A DNA stretch of 64,000 nt from Nisaea nitritireducens (lineage in GTDB: Bacteria > Pseudomonadota > Alphaproteobacteria > Thalassobaculales > Thalassobaculaceae). A program made the position numbers and the translations under genes. Under the pieces are notes generated by a model, which worked only from the letters and a program-made list of their open reading frames with translations, searched no databases and was not told where the DNA came from. Numbering within the stretch: position 1 is the first letter of the stretch; each line of letters begins with the position of its first letter. The stretch lies in contig NZ_JACZFS010000019.1 in NCBI RefSeq assembly GCF_014904795.1, positions 62,001 through 126,000 on the forward strand, in the 5' to 3' direction. Below are positions 1-8,976 of this stretch, piece after piece.

Positions 1-296
1 ACGTATCGGGCCGCATTGGCCGTGGCGAGGAAGGTCACGCTCGGAACGATAACGATGTCGCCAAAATCAAGATCGAGAGCGATCGCTGCCATGTGCAGGC
101 CTGCTGTTCCGCTGGAGCAGGCAATTGCATGCTTGGCTTCGACACGCTCGGCAAACGCCGCCTCGTAGGCCTCCACCGTCGGGCCAGTGGTCAGCCAGTC
201 GCCGCGCAACACGTCAAGAACGGCTTGCTCGTCGGCCTCATCAATCGTTTGCCTGCCGTAGGGAAGAAAGGAACGGTTATCGGACGTATCATTCAT
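1..296 (-). CDS. pseC: PseC-type sugar aminotransferase (DegT/DnrJ/EryC1 family), 3' end cut off by the window
   Basis: Only the first 98 or so codons are present; the gene runs off the left edge. Reading leftward from the ATG at 294-296 the protein begins MNDTSDNRSFLPYGRQTIDE and continues with a DWLTTGP motif and a CSSGTAGLH segment. These are the N-terminal hallmarks of PseC, the PLP-dependent UDP-4-amino-4,6-dideoxy-N-acetyl-beta-L-altrosamine transaminase of pseudaminic acid synthesis (known for the family). A GGGAAAA ribosome binding site lies just upstream, and the start is 4 bases after the stop of the HlyD-type gene, so the two are probably co-transcribed. The PLP lysine lies outside the window. 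A related DegT-family aminotransferase cannot be excluded, but the PYGRQ and DWLTTGP motifs favour PseC. Confidence 0.8.
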   Translation of the reverse strand, partial: MNDTSDNRSFLPYGRQTIDEADEQAVLDVLRGDWLTTGPTVEAYEAAFAERVEAKHAIACSSGTAGLHMAAIALDLDFGDIVIVPSVTFLATANAARY

Positions 297-300
297 CGGA

Positions 301-1638
301 TCAATTTTCCCTCAATCCAAGCTCGAAACTGCGGACCAGCGGGGCAAGCAGATATTCGAGCAAGGTCTGGTCGCCGGTCGAGATTATCACGGTTGCCGGC
401 ATTCCCTGCACAAGCTCCAGTTTCGGCTGCTTCGCGAGACTGTCCCCGTCGAGAACAACCCGAGCTTCGTAGAACGGCGCCCCCTGTTCGGGCTGCACGA
501 TATCCGCTGAAATACTGACAAGTTCGCCGTCGATCGGCTGCGTGGTGCGCTGGCTGAAAGAGGTCAGCCGGACACTCGCCACCGCACCAACTGTAACCAC
601 GTCGATATCGGTCGGATCGATCCGCGCCTTCACCACCAGCGTATCGCCCTGGGGCACGATGCCCATCACCGGCTCCCCCGGAGCGACGACACCACCGACG
701 GTATGAAACCGGAGACCATAGACGCGGCCGTCCTGCGGAGCCCGGATGCGGGTCCGGTCCAGCGCGTCCCGCGCGCCTTTCAGGCGGTCCTTCAGGTCGA
801 TCATCTGATCCTGCACCTGACGCAGATTGGTCTCCACCTCGGTCTTGAAACGTTCCTCGGTGTTCAGCAACTGGAACTCGGTCTCGGCAATGGTTTGCTC
901 GGCTCGTGCGATCAAAGCCTTGCGATTTCCGATGCTGCCTTCCAGCTGTACCGCGGTCCGTTCGAGAGACAGCAGGCGCGGCTTCCGCTCCAACCCCTTC
1001 TCGTACAATACCCGGACATCCGCGATCTCTTCCTGGATCAGCTCATATTGCCGCGCATCGGCCCGCTGCTGCGCCCCAAGTGCGGTGATCTCCTCGCGGG
1101 TCTTCTGGATGCGGCGGCGGAGCAGCCCGAACTGACTGTCACGGGCATTGATACGGGTCTCGAACAGGCGCCTCTGGCCAGCGATCACTTCCCCGACATC
1201 CTCGTCCGCCGATTGCGACAAGAGCTCAGGCGGGAAATTGACCTCCGCAAGGTCATCCCGCTCAGCCACCAGCCGTGCCTTGCTTCCGAGATGGGTCAGG
1301 AACTGTTTGTGCAGCAGCTCGTATTCGACCCGCGCCCGTGTATCGTCCAGCTTGATCAGAATGTCGCCTTCGCGCACCACATCGCCGTCCCGGACATTGA
1401 TCGCCTCGATGATCCCGCCTTCCAGATGCTGAACGGTTTTCTGATTTGACGAGACCTGGAGCTGCCCCTGCGCAATGGCACCGCTGCCGAGCGGCGCTAG
1501 CGATGCCCACAGTCCAAAACCACCGAAGAACGCCAGCAGAACGATAAAGCCCATCCACACAACAGGCCGCCAGGCTTTCGGGTTCTCAGCCTCCGAAAGG
1601 TCAAGACCGTCGCTCAGATCATCTGCGGCATTCGACAT
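301..1638 (-). CDS. HlyD-family type I secretion periplasmic adaptor
   Basis: A 445-residue membrane fusion protein of the HlyD/PrtE class, which joins an inner-membrane ABC exporter to an outer-membrane TolC-like channel. The N-terminus is cytoplasmic and acidic. One membrane helix follows (about residues 29-50, rich in FIVLLAFFGGF). A lipoyl-like half-motif (QTVQHLEGG, with IKLD) comes next, then a long alpha-helical hairpin (about 95-300, many E/R/Q/L) and a C-terminal beta-barrel with DGRVYGLRFHTVGGVV. The length matches the family. It is 42 bp downstream of the ABC exporter and in the same direction, so the two form a classical type I pair. The TolC partner and the secreted substrate are not in the window. 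AGGA precedes the chosen ATG by 8 bases. Confidence 0.93.
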   Translation of the reverse strand: MSNAADDLSDGLDLSEAENPKAWRPVVWMGFIVLLAFFGGFGLWASLAPLGSGAIAQGQLQVSSNQKTVQHLEGGIIEAINVRDGDVVREGDILIKLDDTRARVEYELLHKQFLTHLGSKARLVAERDDLAEVNFPPELLSQSADEDVGEVIAGQRRLFETRINARDSQFGLLRRRIQKTREEITALGAQQRADARQYELIQEEIADVRVLYEKGLERKPRLLSLERTAVQLEGSIGNRKALIARAEQTIAETEFQLLNTEERFKTEVETNLRQVQDQMIDLKDRLKGARDALDRTRIRAPQDGRVYGLRFHTVGGVVAPGEPVMGIVPQGDTLVVKARIDPTDIDVVTVGAVASVRLTSFSQRTTQPIDGELVSISADIVQPEQGAPFYEARVVLDGDSLAKQPKLELVQGMPATVIISTGDQTLLEYLLAPLVRSFELGLREN

Positions 1639-1680
1639 TAGTGGTTCCTGACGAGGGGCATCGCCCCTGGTTCCGAACAG

Positions 1681-4008
1681 TTACTGCTTGGCACGGGGGC
1701 GTCCCGAAATGGACTGTATGTCCGCGATATTGAGAGCTGCGACCGGCCGGGCATTCGTCGGCGGTGGCGGCGAGAGAGGACGAGAGACCGACGGTTGTTC
1801 TACAGGCTTCTCGGCACGCGGCTCCTGCGTGTTCGCCGGCTTCGGGGCCGGGCGAACCGGGCTGGCCGGCGGTGGCTGCAGGTGCACTGTCGTTTCCATT
1901 TTCGGCGGCCGTATCATTGGCGCTGACCCATCGGACGAACGCGAAGAACCGGATGACGGCGGAGCGCCAGGCCCGGCAGCCGGGCGAGCCGCCAGGATTT
2001 CCATCGCCTGGGCAGATCCTTGACCGAGCTGCGGCCGGACACCATGACCGGTACCGGGCTGCAGGGTTGGCGGCGTTGTCTTCCCGGAACGGGCACGGCG
2101 TGCGGAGGGCATGTCGGGAACGCGCGGTGGCGGCGGTAAATTCGCTGCGGCGGGCACACCGCGAGGCGCCGGTCCGGGTCCGGCCGGAGGCGGCGGTGAC
2201 GGCATGCGGCGGCGCTCAGTTTCGGGCTTGCCCTTTTCAGGCTTAGCCGGAGCCGGCTGCGCGGGTTTTTGGGCAGCGGCCTTGGCCTCACCCGAAGAAG
2301 GAGGCGCAGAGGCAGACGCAGCGCCCATGCCGGCACTCGCCAGCACCTCATCGCGGGAGCCGTATTTATTGATCATGCCATCCTGCAGAACCAGCAGTTG
2401 GTTCATGTTTGCGAGGGTCTGCACCCGGTGCGTGATCATTATGACGGTAGCGCCACGTTCCTTCAGCACATTCACCGCATGTGCCAGAGCCTCGTCGCCC
2501 TTCGAATCCAGGTTCGAGTTCGGCTCGTCGAGGACGACAAGCGAGGGATCGCCGTAGAGCGCCCGGGCGAGCGCGACGCGCTGCCTCTGACCGCCGGAGA
2601 GAATAGCCCCGGCATTGCCGATATCGGTATCGTAGCCATTGGGCAGCTGCAGGATAAGCTCGTGCAACCCCGCAAGCTTCGCGGCATCGATCACCTGCTC
2701 CGGATCGGGATCGGCATCGAGCCGCGCGATGTTCTCCGCCACGGACCCGCTGAACAGCTCAATATCCTGCGGCATATAGCCGACATGCTTGCCGAGGCTT
2801 TCCGTATCCCAGTTGAAGATATCGGAACCGTCGAGCCGGACATGTCCGACATGCGGCTTCTCCACACCGACGATAAGGCGCGCCAGAGTGGATTTGCCGG
2901 CAGCGGACGGGCCAACGACGCCGAGGGCCTCCCCCGGCTTCACTTCAAGGCTGATGCGCTGAAGGATCGGTCGGGGCGCACCGCGCGGCTGATATCCGAC
3001 ATTCTCCAGAACCAGATGCCCTTTCGGGGCCGGCAGCTCCATCCGGCGCATGCCGGACTGGGCATTGACCAGCGCCGTCTCGATGGTCTTGTAGGCCGCG
3101 AGCGCATCGACCAGCTGGCGAGCCTGACTGATCCCCATCTCGACCGGCTGAAGCGCCCGGCCTAGGATCAGGGAACAGGCGATCATCATGCCCGGAGTCA
3201 TGTCGACCGCAGGATCGATGATCTGCAGAACGGCAACGGTCATGATGACCATCTGGATCAGCATCCGCGCAGACTTCGACATCGAGCTGAGAATGGCGGC
3301 ACGGTCGCTCGCCCTGCCTTGCAGGCTGAGAACCTTTTCGTTTTCCCGGTGCCAGCGCGCCATGATGTTCCGGCGCATGCCCATGCTTTCGACCACGGCC
3401 GCGTTGCGCACAGCCGATTCCGCAGCCGAATAGGCCTTGGAGGAAAACTCCTGCGCTGCATTAAGTGCCGGCCGCGTCATCCGGTCATTGATGATGCCGA
3501 GCAGCAGCATGACCCCAGCGCCCCCGAGGGCGGCCATCCCCATATGCGGGTTGATCCACATGATCAGGGCGAGGAAAACCGGAACCCACGGCACATCCAG
3601 CATGGTGAGCATGCCGGGGCCCGTCAGGAACATCCGAAGCGTTCCGAGCGAACGCAGCGGATTGCTGTTCGGCTGGCTGCCCCGGTCGAGTGCGTCGGTG
3701 ATGATTGAAGAGAGCAGAATCGGGCCGATTCGGCGATCGATCCAGCCGCTGATCCGAACAAAAGCGTAAGCGCGAATTGTATCGAGCGTCGCCTGGATGC
3801 CGAGGGTGAAAGCGGCAATTCCGAGCAGCAGGTAAAGCGTCGCCTCGCTGCGGCTTGCCAGCACCCGGTCGAATACCTGGAACATGAAAACCGGCAGGGT
3901 GAGCATCAGCATGTTCACGGCGAAACTGAAAATGCCAGCCGACATCAAGGCCGTGTAGCAGGCTCGCATCAACCGGTTTACGGTTACGGGCTGATCCGCC
4001 CCTGCCAT
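1681..4008 (-). CDS. Type I secretion ABC permease/ATPase (PrtD/AprD class) with a long proline-rich C-terminal tail
   Basis: Inner-membrane exporter that powers type I secretion of unfolded proteins. The N-terminal half (about residues 15-300) carries the six-helix ABC membrane domain and has no C39 peptidase domain. The ATPase half shows Walker A GPSAAGKST, signature LSGGQRQRVALARAL, Walker B LVVLDEPNSNLD and the ITHR switch histidine. The start is the ATG at 4006-4008, preceded by GAGGTG; a frame extending 9 codons upstream has no such site. Family members end near residue 570. Here about 215 further residues follow (encoded near 2345 down to 1684), very rich in Pro, Ala, Lys and Arg and probably disordered. 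The adaptor gene follows directly. The substrate is unknown; RTX proteins or adhesins are usual. Confidence 0.92.
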   Translation of the reverse strand: MAGADQPVTVNRLMRACYTALMSAGIFSFAVNMLMLTLPVFMFQVFDRVLASRSEATLYLLLGIAAFTLGIQATLDTIRAYAFVRISGWIDRRIGPILLSSIITDALDRGSQPNSNPLRSLGTLRMFLTGPGMLTMLDVPWVPVFLALIMWINPHMGMAALGGAGVMLLLGIINDRMTRPALNAAQEFSSKAYSAAESAVRNAAVVESMGMRRNIMARWHRENEKVLSLQGRASDRAAILSSMSKSARMLIQMVIMTVAVLQIIDPAVDMTPGMMIACSLILGRALQPVEMGISQARQLVDALAAYKTIETALVNAQSGMRRMELPAPKGHLVLENVGYQPRGAPRPILQRISLEVKPGEALGVVGPSAAGKSTLARLIVGVEKPHVGHVRLDGSDIFNWDTESLGKHVGYMPQDIELFSGSVAENIARLDADPDPEQVIDAAKLAGLHELILQLPNGYDTDIGNAGAILSGGQRQRVALARALYGDPSLVVLDEPNSNLDSKGDEALAHAVNVLKERGATVIMITHRVQTLANMNQLLVLQDGMINKYGSRDEVLASAGMGAASASAPPSSGEAKAAAQKPAQPAPAKPEKGKPETERRRMPSPPPPAGPGPAPRGVPAAANLPPPPRVPDMPSARRARSGKTTPPTLQPGTGHGVRPQLGQGSAQAMEILAARPAAGPGAPPSSGSSRSSDGSAPMIRPPKMETTVHLQPPPASPVRPAPKPANTQEPRAEKPVEQPSVSRPLSPPPPTNARPVAALNIADIQSISGRPRAKQ

Positions 4009-4148
4009 TGAATCACCTCGGTATCGAATATCCAATCAAAGCCACACAACTCAACTTGCGCGGCTTTTGCCTCGAAAACTATCAATACCATACATGATTC
4101 GCCGATGCGAAACATGAAGTTGAGCGTCTTGTTTATTGATTTACCGTC

Positions 4149-4184
4149 AAAAAAGCCCTGCTGGCGAAAAGTCCGGCAGGCCTT
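4149..4184 (-). terminator. Rho-independent terminator of the small orphan gene
   Basis: On the minus strand an imperfect GC-rich stem (AAGGCCTGCCGG against CCAGCAGGGCTT, one mismatch and one wobble pair) is followed at once by TTTTTT (4149-4154). It starts 6 bases past the stop codon at 4190, so it should end the transcript of the 96-residue protein before the secretion genes. Confidence 0.75.
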
Positions 4185-4189
4185 GGGGA

Positions 4190-4480
4190 TCAATCCTCGG
4201 TAAATTTCGCCAAGTCGATATCGCCATGACGGAAAGGAACCCAGTATTTGGTTTCCGGGTTGTATTGCAGACCGTAGATGTTCGTGCAGAAAACCTTGGT
4301 CGGCGGGCTCACGCCCTCGCTCTCGGTCCGTGCGGCATCAACCAGTTCGGCCGGCTTGAAATAAGTTTCCCATGCCACCGACACGTCAGAGCGCTCTTGC
4401 TCGGAAAGATCATTCACCTGCATGGCGAGATCCCAAGTCCGCTCAAGGTCGTTCCAAAGGTCGTCGAGATACTTGCCCAT
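4190..4480 (-). CDS. Small acidic hypothetical protein (96 aa)
   Basis: Not recognised. The protein begins MGKYLDDLWNDLERTWDLAM and ends WVPFRHGDIDLAKFTED. It is acidic with a helical-looking N-terminus (residues 1-35) and a Trp/Tyr-rich C-terminus. It has no signal peptide or membrane segment. Reality is supported by a strong rho-independent terminator 6 bases after the stop, a normal amino-acid mix, and no real gene on the opposite strand here. The longer frame that continues upstream is antisense to the neighbouring sulfotransferase and is rejected. The ribosome binding site is weak (GGAT about 10 bases before ATG). It sits upstream of and parallel to the type I secretion genes but is separated from them by the terminator, so a link to secretion is only positional. 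Confidence 0.7.
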   Translation of the reverse strand: MGKYLDDLWNDLERTWDLAMQVNDLSEQERSDVSVAWETYFKPAELVDAARTESEGVSPPTKVFCTNIYGLQYNPETKYWVPFRHGDIDLAKFTED

Positions 4481-4642
4481 CGATCGAAAATCCACAATTT
4501 CAAGTGCGGTTTGGCTTAATCGCTTATATCGGATCGCTTTCGAGAGGTGAAGGCGTAATTTACAACTTGGCGAAGCGCTTGGCCTTGGCCTAACTAGGCA
4601 CTCTCCGATCAACCGACACCCTGTATAGGGGCCGGAGCAGGC

Positions 4643-5461
4643 GTGCTCGACAAGATTATCGACAAGTTTTTCGTCCGTCAGGACACGACCGCTCCACTGC
4701 TGATCGGCGCTACCGGCGGATCGGGAACCCGTGCACTTCACGGCGCGCTGGGTGAGTCCGGCTTTTTCGTCGGCACCCGGCTCAACCACGCCGGCGACGC
4801 AATGGATTTCGAACCTTTCCTGGACGAGATCATCAATCCCGTACTGCGGGAAACCCGCTCGCTCGACTATGCACTCGACCAGTTGTCCGGCGGAACACGC
4901 GCAGCCGCGGTGCGCGGCTTCAAGGCGGCCTTGAAGACATACACGGCAGAACTGCCGCAAAAAGCCAGGCATTGGGGTTGGAAGAATCCCCGCAGCATGT
5001 ACATCCTGCCGATCATTGCCGCTGCCTGCCCGGGCATGAGCTTCCTGCATCTGGTGCGCGACGGGCGCGACATGGCGCTGAGCGACAACCAGAACCAGCC
5101 CAACAAGCATTACGAAGCCCTGTTCGGCGAAGCCTACGAAGATGCCACGCCCGAATTCGCCATCCGGCTTTGGGCGGCGGCCAACTCCCAGGTGGCCGAT
5201 TGGGGCGAACGAGAGCTCGGTAACCGCTATATGCGCATCCGATTCGAGGATCTCTGCGCCGCCCCCGGCGCGGTTCTGTCCAATGCGTTGATCGGGGGCG
5301 GCATAGAGCCCGCGCTCGCCGACCGCGTCTGCGCCGGAGCCGACGCCGTGATAAGAACACCCTCTTCCATCGGCCGATGGCGCAACATACCGGGTGAAGA
5401 CGCACACATCCTCACGGAGAAGGCCGCAGATGCGTTGGAGCGATTCGGTTACCAATCCTGA
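4643..5461 (+). CDS. Sulfotransferase family protein
   Basis: A 272-residue cytosolic enzyme expected to move a sulfuryl group from PAPS to an acceptor hydroxyl or amine. The 5'-phosphosulfate-binding loop is near the N-terminus as GATGGSGTRAL (about residues 22-32). A second PAPS-contact segment, FLHLVRDGRDMALSDNQ, lies near residue 135; the RDGRD/RDPRD motif is typical of the superfamily. The C-terminal IGRWRNI resembles the usual late PAPS-binding segment. The GTG start at 4643 has GGAG 6 bases ahead. A second, different sulfotransferase follows 100 bp downstream. The acceptor is unknown; the neighbouring pseC suggests a surface sugar or exported glycoprotein (inference). Confidence 0.82.
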   Translation: MLDKIIDKFFVRQDTTAPLLIGATGGSGTRALHGALGESGFFVGTRLNHAGDAMDFEPFLDEIINPVLRETRSLDYALDQLSGGTRAAAVRGFKAALKTYTAELPQKARHWGWKNPRSMYILPIIAAACPGMSFLHLVRDGRDMALSDNQNQPNKHYEALFGEAYEDATPEFAIRLWAAANSQVADWGERELGNRYMRIRFEDLCAAPGAVLSNALIGGGIEPALADRVCAGADAVIRTPSSIGRWRNIPGEDAHILTEKAADALERFGYQS

Positions 5462-5562
5462 ACCGGGCGAGGCGGCAATACCGCCAAAGCACATGGTTTG
5501 TGATATCCAAACGACCGGTCACGCGCGCCCCTGACGAAGCTCAATCGACGAGTCCCAGATTT

Positions 5563-7191
5563 ATGGCATCCAAGTCCAAGACCTCCGCCAAGCCCCCAAG
5601 CAAACCGACAGCCGTCGTCATTCTCGGTATGCACCGGAGCGGCACGTCAGCACTGACGCGGGTCTGCAACATCCTCGGGCTGGACCTGAGCGATAATCTG
5701 CTACCGCCGGCCAAAGGCAATAACGAAACCGGGTTCTGGGAGCATCTGGACGCCGTCGTGACCAACGAGGAGCTGCTGGTTGCGTTCGACATGTTCTGGG
5801 ACGACCCGCGCGCCCTGCCGGATGGCTGGACAGAAACGGAAGCAGCCAAGGCCGCGCGCGAGAAGATTCTTGCCTTCCTGAAGACGGACTTCGGCACGGC
5901 GCCGATCTGGGGCATCAAGGACCCGCGCATGTGCCGGCTGGTGCCGCTTTGGGAACCGATCATCGAACAGCTTGGCGCGGAGCCCGCTTACATCATAATG
6001 CAGCGGCACCCGCTCGAGGTTGTCGGCTCCCTGCTCCAGCGCGACGGTCTTTCGAGCGGCCGCAGCTTGGTGCTCTGGCTCCGGCATGTGATCGAATCGG
6101 AGCGGGCGACGCGCGGCAAACGCCGCGCCTTCGTCAACTACGACGCCCTGATGCAGGATTGGCAGCCAGCAATCGAAGGCATGGTAGGGCAGCTTGGCCT
6201 GCCTCTCGACAAGCTAACCGACGAGTCCCGCGCCGAGATCGAGAATTTCATTCGTCCCGACCTACGCCATTTTGCCTTTCATGACACCGAGCTTTACGGC
6301 TCTACCAGCCTCGCCCGCTGGACCGGTCGCGTCTTCGCTGCCTGCCGCACACTGGAGCAGGACCCACAGGCTCCTTCGGCCCTTGCCAATATCGACATGG
6401 TCGCGCGCGAACTCGATCAGGCCGGCAGCTATTTCGACGACATCGTCGGCGAAGGCGCCCCGCGCGAAAAAAAGCTGCGCGAAGAAATCTTCGACCTGCA
6501 TTGCAAGGTAGCCGAGCGGGAAAACTGGCTAAAAGAGCAGATCAGCCGCGTGGCTGAGCGAGAGACTCGCCTGGTCGAACGCGATGCCCTGGCCGAGGCG
6601 AATAGACAGACAATCTCAGAGCTCCGGATCGAGAATTCCCGGCTGCATCGTGAGATCCAGTTCATCACCCGGACCTGGTCCTGGCGCCTGACCCGGCCGT
6701 TCCGTGGCGTGTCACACATTGCATTGCGCAGCCTCGGCGCCGTGCGCGTGATGACACATCAGATGACCGTCCAGTCCGTCGTCGATGCGGAGCCTCTGGG
6801 CAACAACAAGTTTCGTGCTTTGAAGCCTAACCCTCAGGTGTTGCTGGCATCGCCGTGGCGTTTCTTCCCACGCGGCTGGGTCGAGATCACCTACGAGATC
6901 GATGCTAACCGGATTGCGGCACCGTTCCTGTTCGCCGACACGGGCCAGGGCTTCGAGGAAGCAAACCGGTTCCGCCTGCCGCCGACGCGCAATGGCTTCG
7001 GGCGCGCCATCGTCCGCTTGCCGAACCATGTCTTTGCCCTGCGCTTCGACCCGGTGGATTTCGTCGGCACCTTCACGATCAAGGCGATTACCGTCCGCGA
7101 AGTCAGCCGGATCGGTCTCGGGCTGGCCGCACTGACACGCTGGCTGCACCACCAGATCGCGAGCGACCGCGCCCCCCGCAAGCCGGGCTGA
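5563..7191 (+). CDS. Sulfotransferase with coiled-coil and C-terminal beta-sandwich-like extension
   Basis: The N-terminal 270 residues form a sulfotransferase domain with the PAPS loop VVILGMHRSGTSAL and a GIKDPRMCRLVP segment. Residues about 285-365 are a charged coiled coil, followed by TWSWRLTRPFR, a motif common at the end of coiled coils in glycosyltransferase polypeptides. The last 170 residues look like a beta-rich domain, with FALRFDP and TIKAITVREVSR as seen in accessory domains of surface-polysaccharide enzymes (inference). I prefer the ATG at 5563; an in-frame GTG at 5500 would add 21 residues with no better ribosome binding site. Total length is about twice a plain sulfotransferase. 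With the upstream sulfotransferase and pseC it suggests sulfated glycan assembly. The substrate is not known. Confidence 0.8.
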   Translation: MASKSKTSAKPPSKPTAVVILGMHRSGTSALTRVCNILGLDLSDNLLPPAKGNNETGFWEHLDAVVTNEELLVAFDMFWDDPRALPDGWTETEAAKAAREKILAFLKTDFGTAPIWGIKDPRMCRLVPLWEPIIEQLGAEPAYIIMQRHPLEVVGSLLQRDGLSSGRSLVLWLRHVIESERATRGKRRAFVNYDALMQDWQPAIEGMVGQLGLPLDKLTDESRAEIENFIRPDLRHFAFHDTELYGSTSLARWTGRVFAACRTLEQDPQAPSALANIDMVARELDQAGSYFDDIVGEGAPREKKLREEIFDLHCKVAERENWLKEQISRVAERETRLVERDALAEANRQTISELRIENSRLHREIQFITRTWSWRLTRPFRGVSHIALRSLGAVRVMTHQMTVQSVVDAEPLGNNKFRALKPNPQVLLASPWRFFPRGWVEITYEIDANRIAAPFLFADTGQGFEEANRFRLPPTRNGFGRAIVRLPNHVFALRFDPVDFVGTFTIKAITVREVSRIGLGLAALTRWLHHQIASDRAPRKPG

Positions 7192-7329
7192 ACGGCCTTC
7201 TGGAAGGGTCTTGCCCGTGAGGCGAGAAACCCGTTGGCAAGCTGTATGCAATGGTACGGGACCCCTCGACTATTTCCGCGAGATCGAAAAAGGCGGGCAT
7301 ATCCGGGTGCACCGGGACAATGGCTTGGC

Positions 7330-7983
7330 TTACCGCCCTTCCCGCAACAGCTTCACGAAGTCCGTCAACCCCAGCCGCCGGTCGCGTTTCAGACGTTCGG
7401 CGGTGAGGATGGCGCGGACTGCCTCGACGCTCTCGTCGAGGTCGCGGTTGACGATGATGTAATCGTATTCGCGGTAATGGCTGATTTCATCCGCTGCCTT
7501 TGACATGCGCTGGGCGACAACTTCGGCGCTGTCCTGCGCCCGGCCCATAAGGCGGCGCTCCAACTCGTGGGTCGAGGGCGGCAGGATGAAGACGCTGACC
7601 AGATCCTCGCGGGCCGCATCTGCGACCTGCTGGGTGCCCTGCCAGTCGATATCGAACAGCACATCCTTGCCGCCACTCAGGACATCGTCCACCGGGCCAC
7701 GCGGAGTGCCGTAGTAATTGTCGAAGACCTTGGCATATTCCAGGAACTCGCCGCGGTTAATCATCAGCTGGAATTCGGTCTGGTCGATGAAGTGGTAATC
7801 AACGCCATCGACTTCGCCCGGCCGCCGGGGCCGGGTGGTCGCCGAGACGGACATGGTGAGTTCGTCCTCGGTCTCCAGCAGGCGGCGGGAGATTGAGGTC
7901 TTGCCGGCACCGGACGGGGAAGACAGCACCAGCATCAGGCCGCGGCGCTGCATATCGGGGTAAAACTCGTCGGACATGCTCAT
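7330..7983 (-). CDS. gmk: Guanylate kinase
   Basis: Converts GMP and ATP to GDP and ADP. The 217-residue protein has the P-loop LVLSSPSGAGKTS at about residue 18, the GMP-binding TTRPRRPGEVDGVDYHF segment, YGTPRG, and DIDWQGTQQV, all diagnostic of bacterial Gmk. Length matches the family (about 205-215). The start ATG overlaps the stop of the upstream yicC gene as ATGA, indicating translational coupling; yicC-gmk adjacency is conserved in many proteobacteria. Another ATG two codons downstream is possible. Confidence 0.97.
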   Translation of the reverse strand: MSMSDEFYPDMQRRGLMLVLSSPSGAGKTSISRRLLETEDELTMSVSATTRPRRPGEVDGVDYHFIDQTEFQLMINRGEFLEYAKVFDNYYGTPRGPVDDVLSGGKDVLFDIDWQGTQQVADAAREDLVSVFILPPSTHELERRLMGRAQDSAEVVAQRMSKAADEISHYREYDYIIVNRDLDESVEAVRAILTAERLKRDRRLGLTDFVKLLREGR

Positions 7984-8903
7984 TCGACGTTCTGAACCTG
8001 CTCGCGGAACTGCTCGACCGTCGATTTCAGCTCAAGGCCGATATTGGTGAGCGCAAGGGATGCCGCCTTCGAGCAGATCGTGTTGCTCTCCCGGTTCAGC
8101 TCCTGACAGATGAAATCGAGCTTCCGGCCAATCACCCCGCCAGCCGTCACCAGATCCCGGCAGGCCGCGACATGGGCGTCCAAACGGTCGACTTCCTCGC
8201 GGATGTCCGCCTTGGTCGCCAGCAGGGCCAGCTCCTGTCCCAGACGCTCCTCGGAGACAGGTGGGGACTGTTCCAGGATCTCGGCAATCTGCTGCTTCAT
8301 CCGCTCCCGCTGCTGGCCCGGCTGCAGGTCCGCCGTATCCTTGGCGACCCTGGAGAGCCCGGCGAGCGTGTCGAGGTGCGTCGTCAGCATGGCGGCAAGA
8401 TGGACGCCTTCCTCCCCACGCATTTCGGAGAGAGGTTTCAGCGCCTGTTCCAGCCCGGCCAGAAGCGCGGCGATGAGGGCTTCTTTCGCGGCCGCATCCT
8501 GCGCCGGCTCTTCCTCCGTCTCCAGAATACCGCGTACGGACAGCAGGCTGTCGAGACGCGGCGGCGACGGGTAGATCTTGCCCTCGGCTTCCAGCGTGGT
8601 CTGAAGCTCAAGGATCTGCTCGATCAGCTCGCGGTTCACGGTCAGCGCCTTGGAGGTTGTCTGGCGGGAGAGCATCAGGGAGACGGAAAGCGATCCCCGG
8701 CCGAGTTTGCTGCCGATCAGCTTGCGGGCCGGGATCTCCAGCGCATCGAAGCCGCCGGGCAGGCGGAAGCGGATATCGAGGCCCTTGCCGTTGACCGACT
8801 TGACCTCCCAGCTCCACTGCCATTGCGCCGCGCCGTCTCCAGCGTCATGGGTTCCCTCGACACGGGCGTAACCCGTCATGCTGTTGATCGCCACTCGCAC
8901 CAC
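7980..8903 (-). CDS. yicC: YicC family endoribonuclease-like protein
   Basis: A 307-residue YicC/YloC family protein. The family signature NSMTGYARVEG is at the N-terminus, EVKSVNGKGLDIRFRLP lies near residue 40, and the conserved C-terminus carries DFICQELNRESNTICSK and a final EQVQNVE. Characterised relatives act as endoribonucleases linked to sRNA decay and stationary-phase survival. The exact start is uncertain: several GTG codons in a row precede NSMTGYAR and no clear ribosome binding site separates them; the longest is given. It overlaps gmk by 4 bases and is the first gene of that pair. Confidence 0.93.
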   Translation of the reverse strand: MVRVAINSMTGYARVEGTHDAGDGAAQWQWSWEVKSVNGKGLDIRFRLPGGFDALEIPARKLIGSKLGRGSLSVSLMLSRQTTSKALTVNRELIEQILELQTTLEAEGKIYPSPPRLDSLLSVRGILETEEEPAQDAAAKEALIAALLAGLEQALKPLSEMRGEEGVHLAAMLTTHLDTLAGLSRVAKDTADLQPGQQRERMKQQIAEILEQSPPVSEERLGQELALLATKADIREEVDRLDAHVAACRDLVTAGGVIGRKLDFICQELNRESNTICSKAASLALTNIGLELKSTVEQFREQVQNVE

Positions 8904-8976
8904 CAGATCTTTGCTATAGATTTAGGAGGCGCACTATATCCGCGCCCTGTTACGGCAACAAGACGCGGAGCGGCCG

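Noticed and set aside
4481-5494. Upstream extension of the small minus-strand gene to 434 codons
   Set aside because: The extra part is antisense to a clear sulfotransferase; the terminal 96 codons alone look like protein.
7192-7329. Possible small gene between the second sulfotransferase and gmk
   Set aside because: Short frames here overlap gmk or the sulfotransferase tail and have no convincing ribosome binding site or composition.
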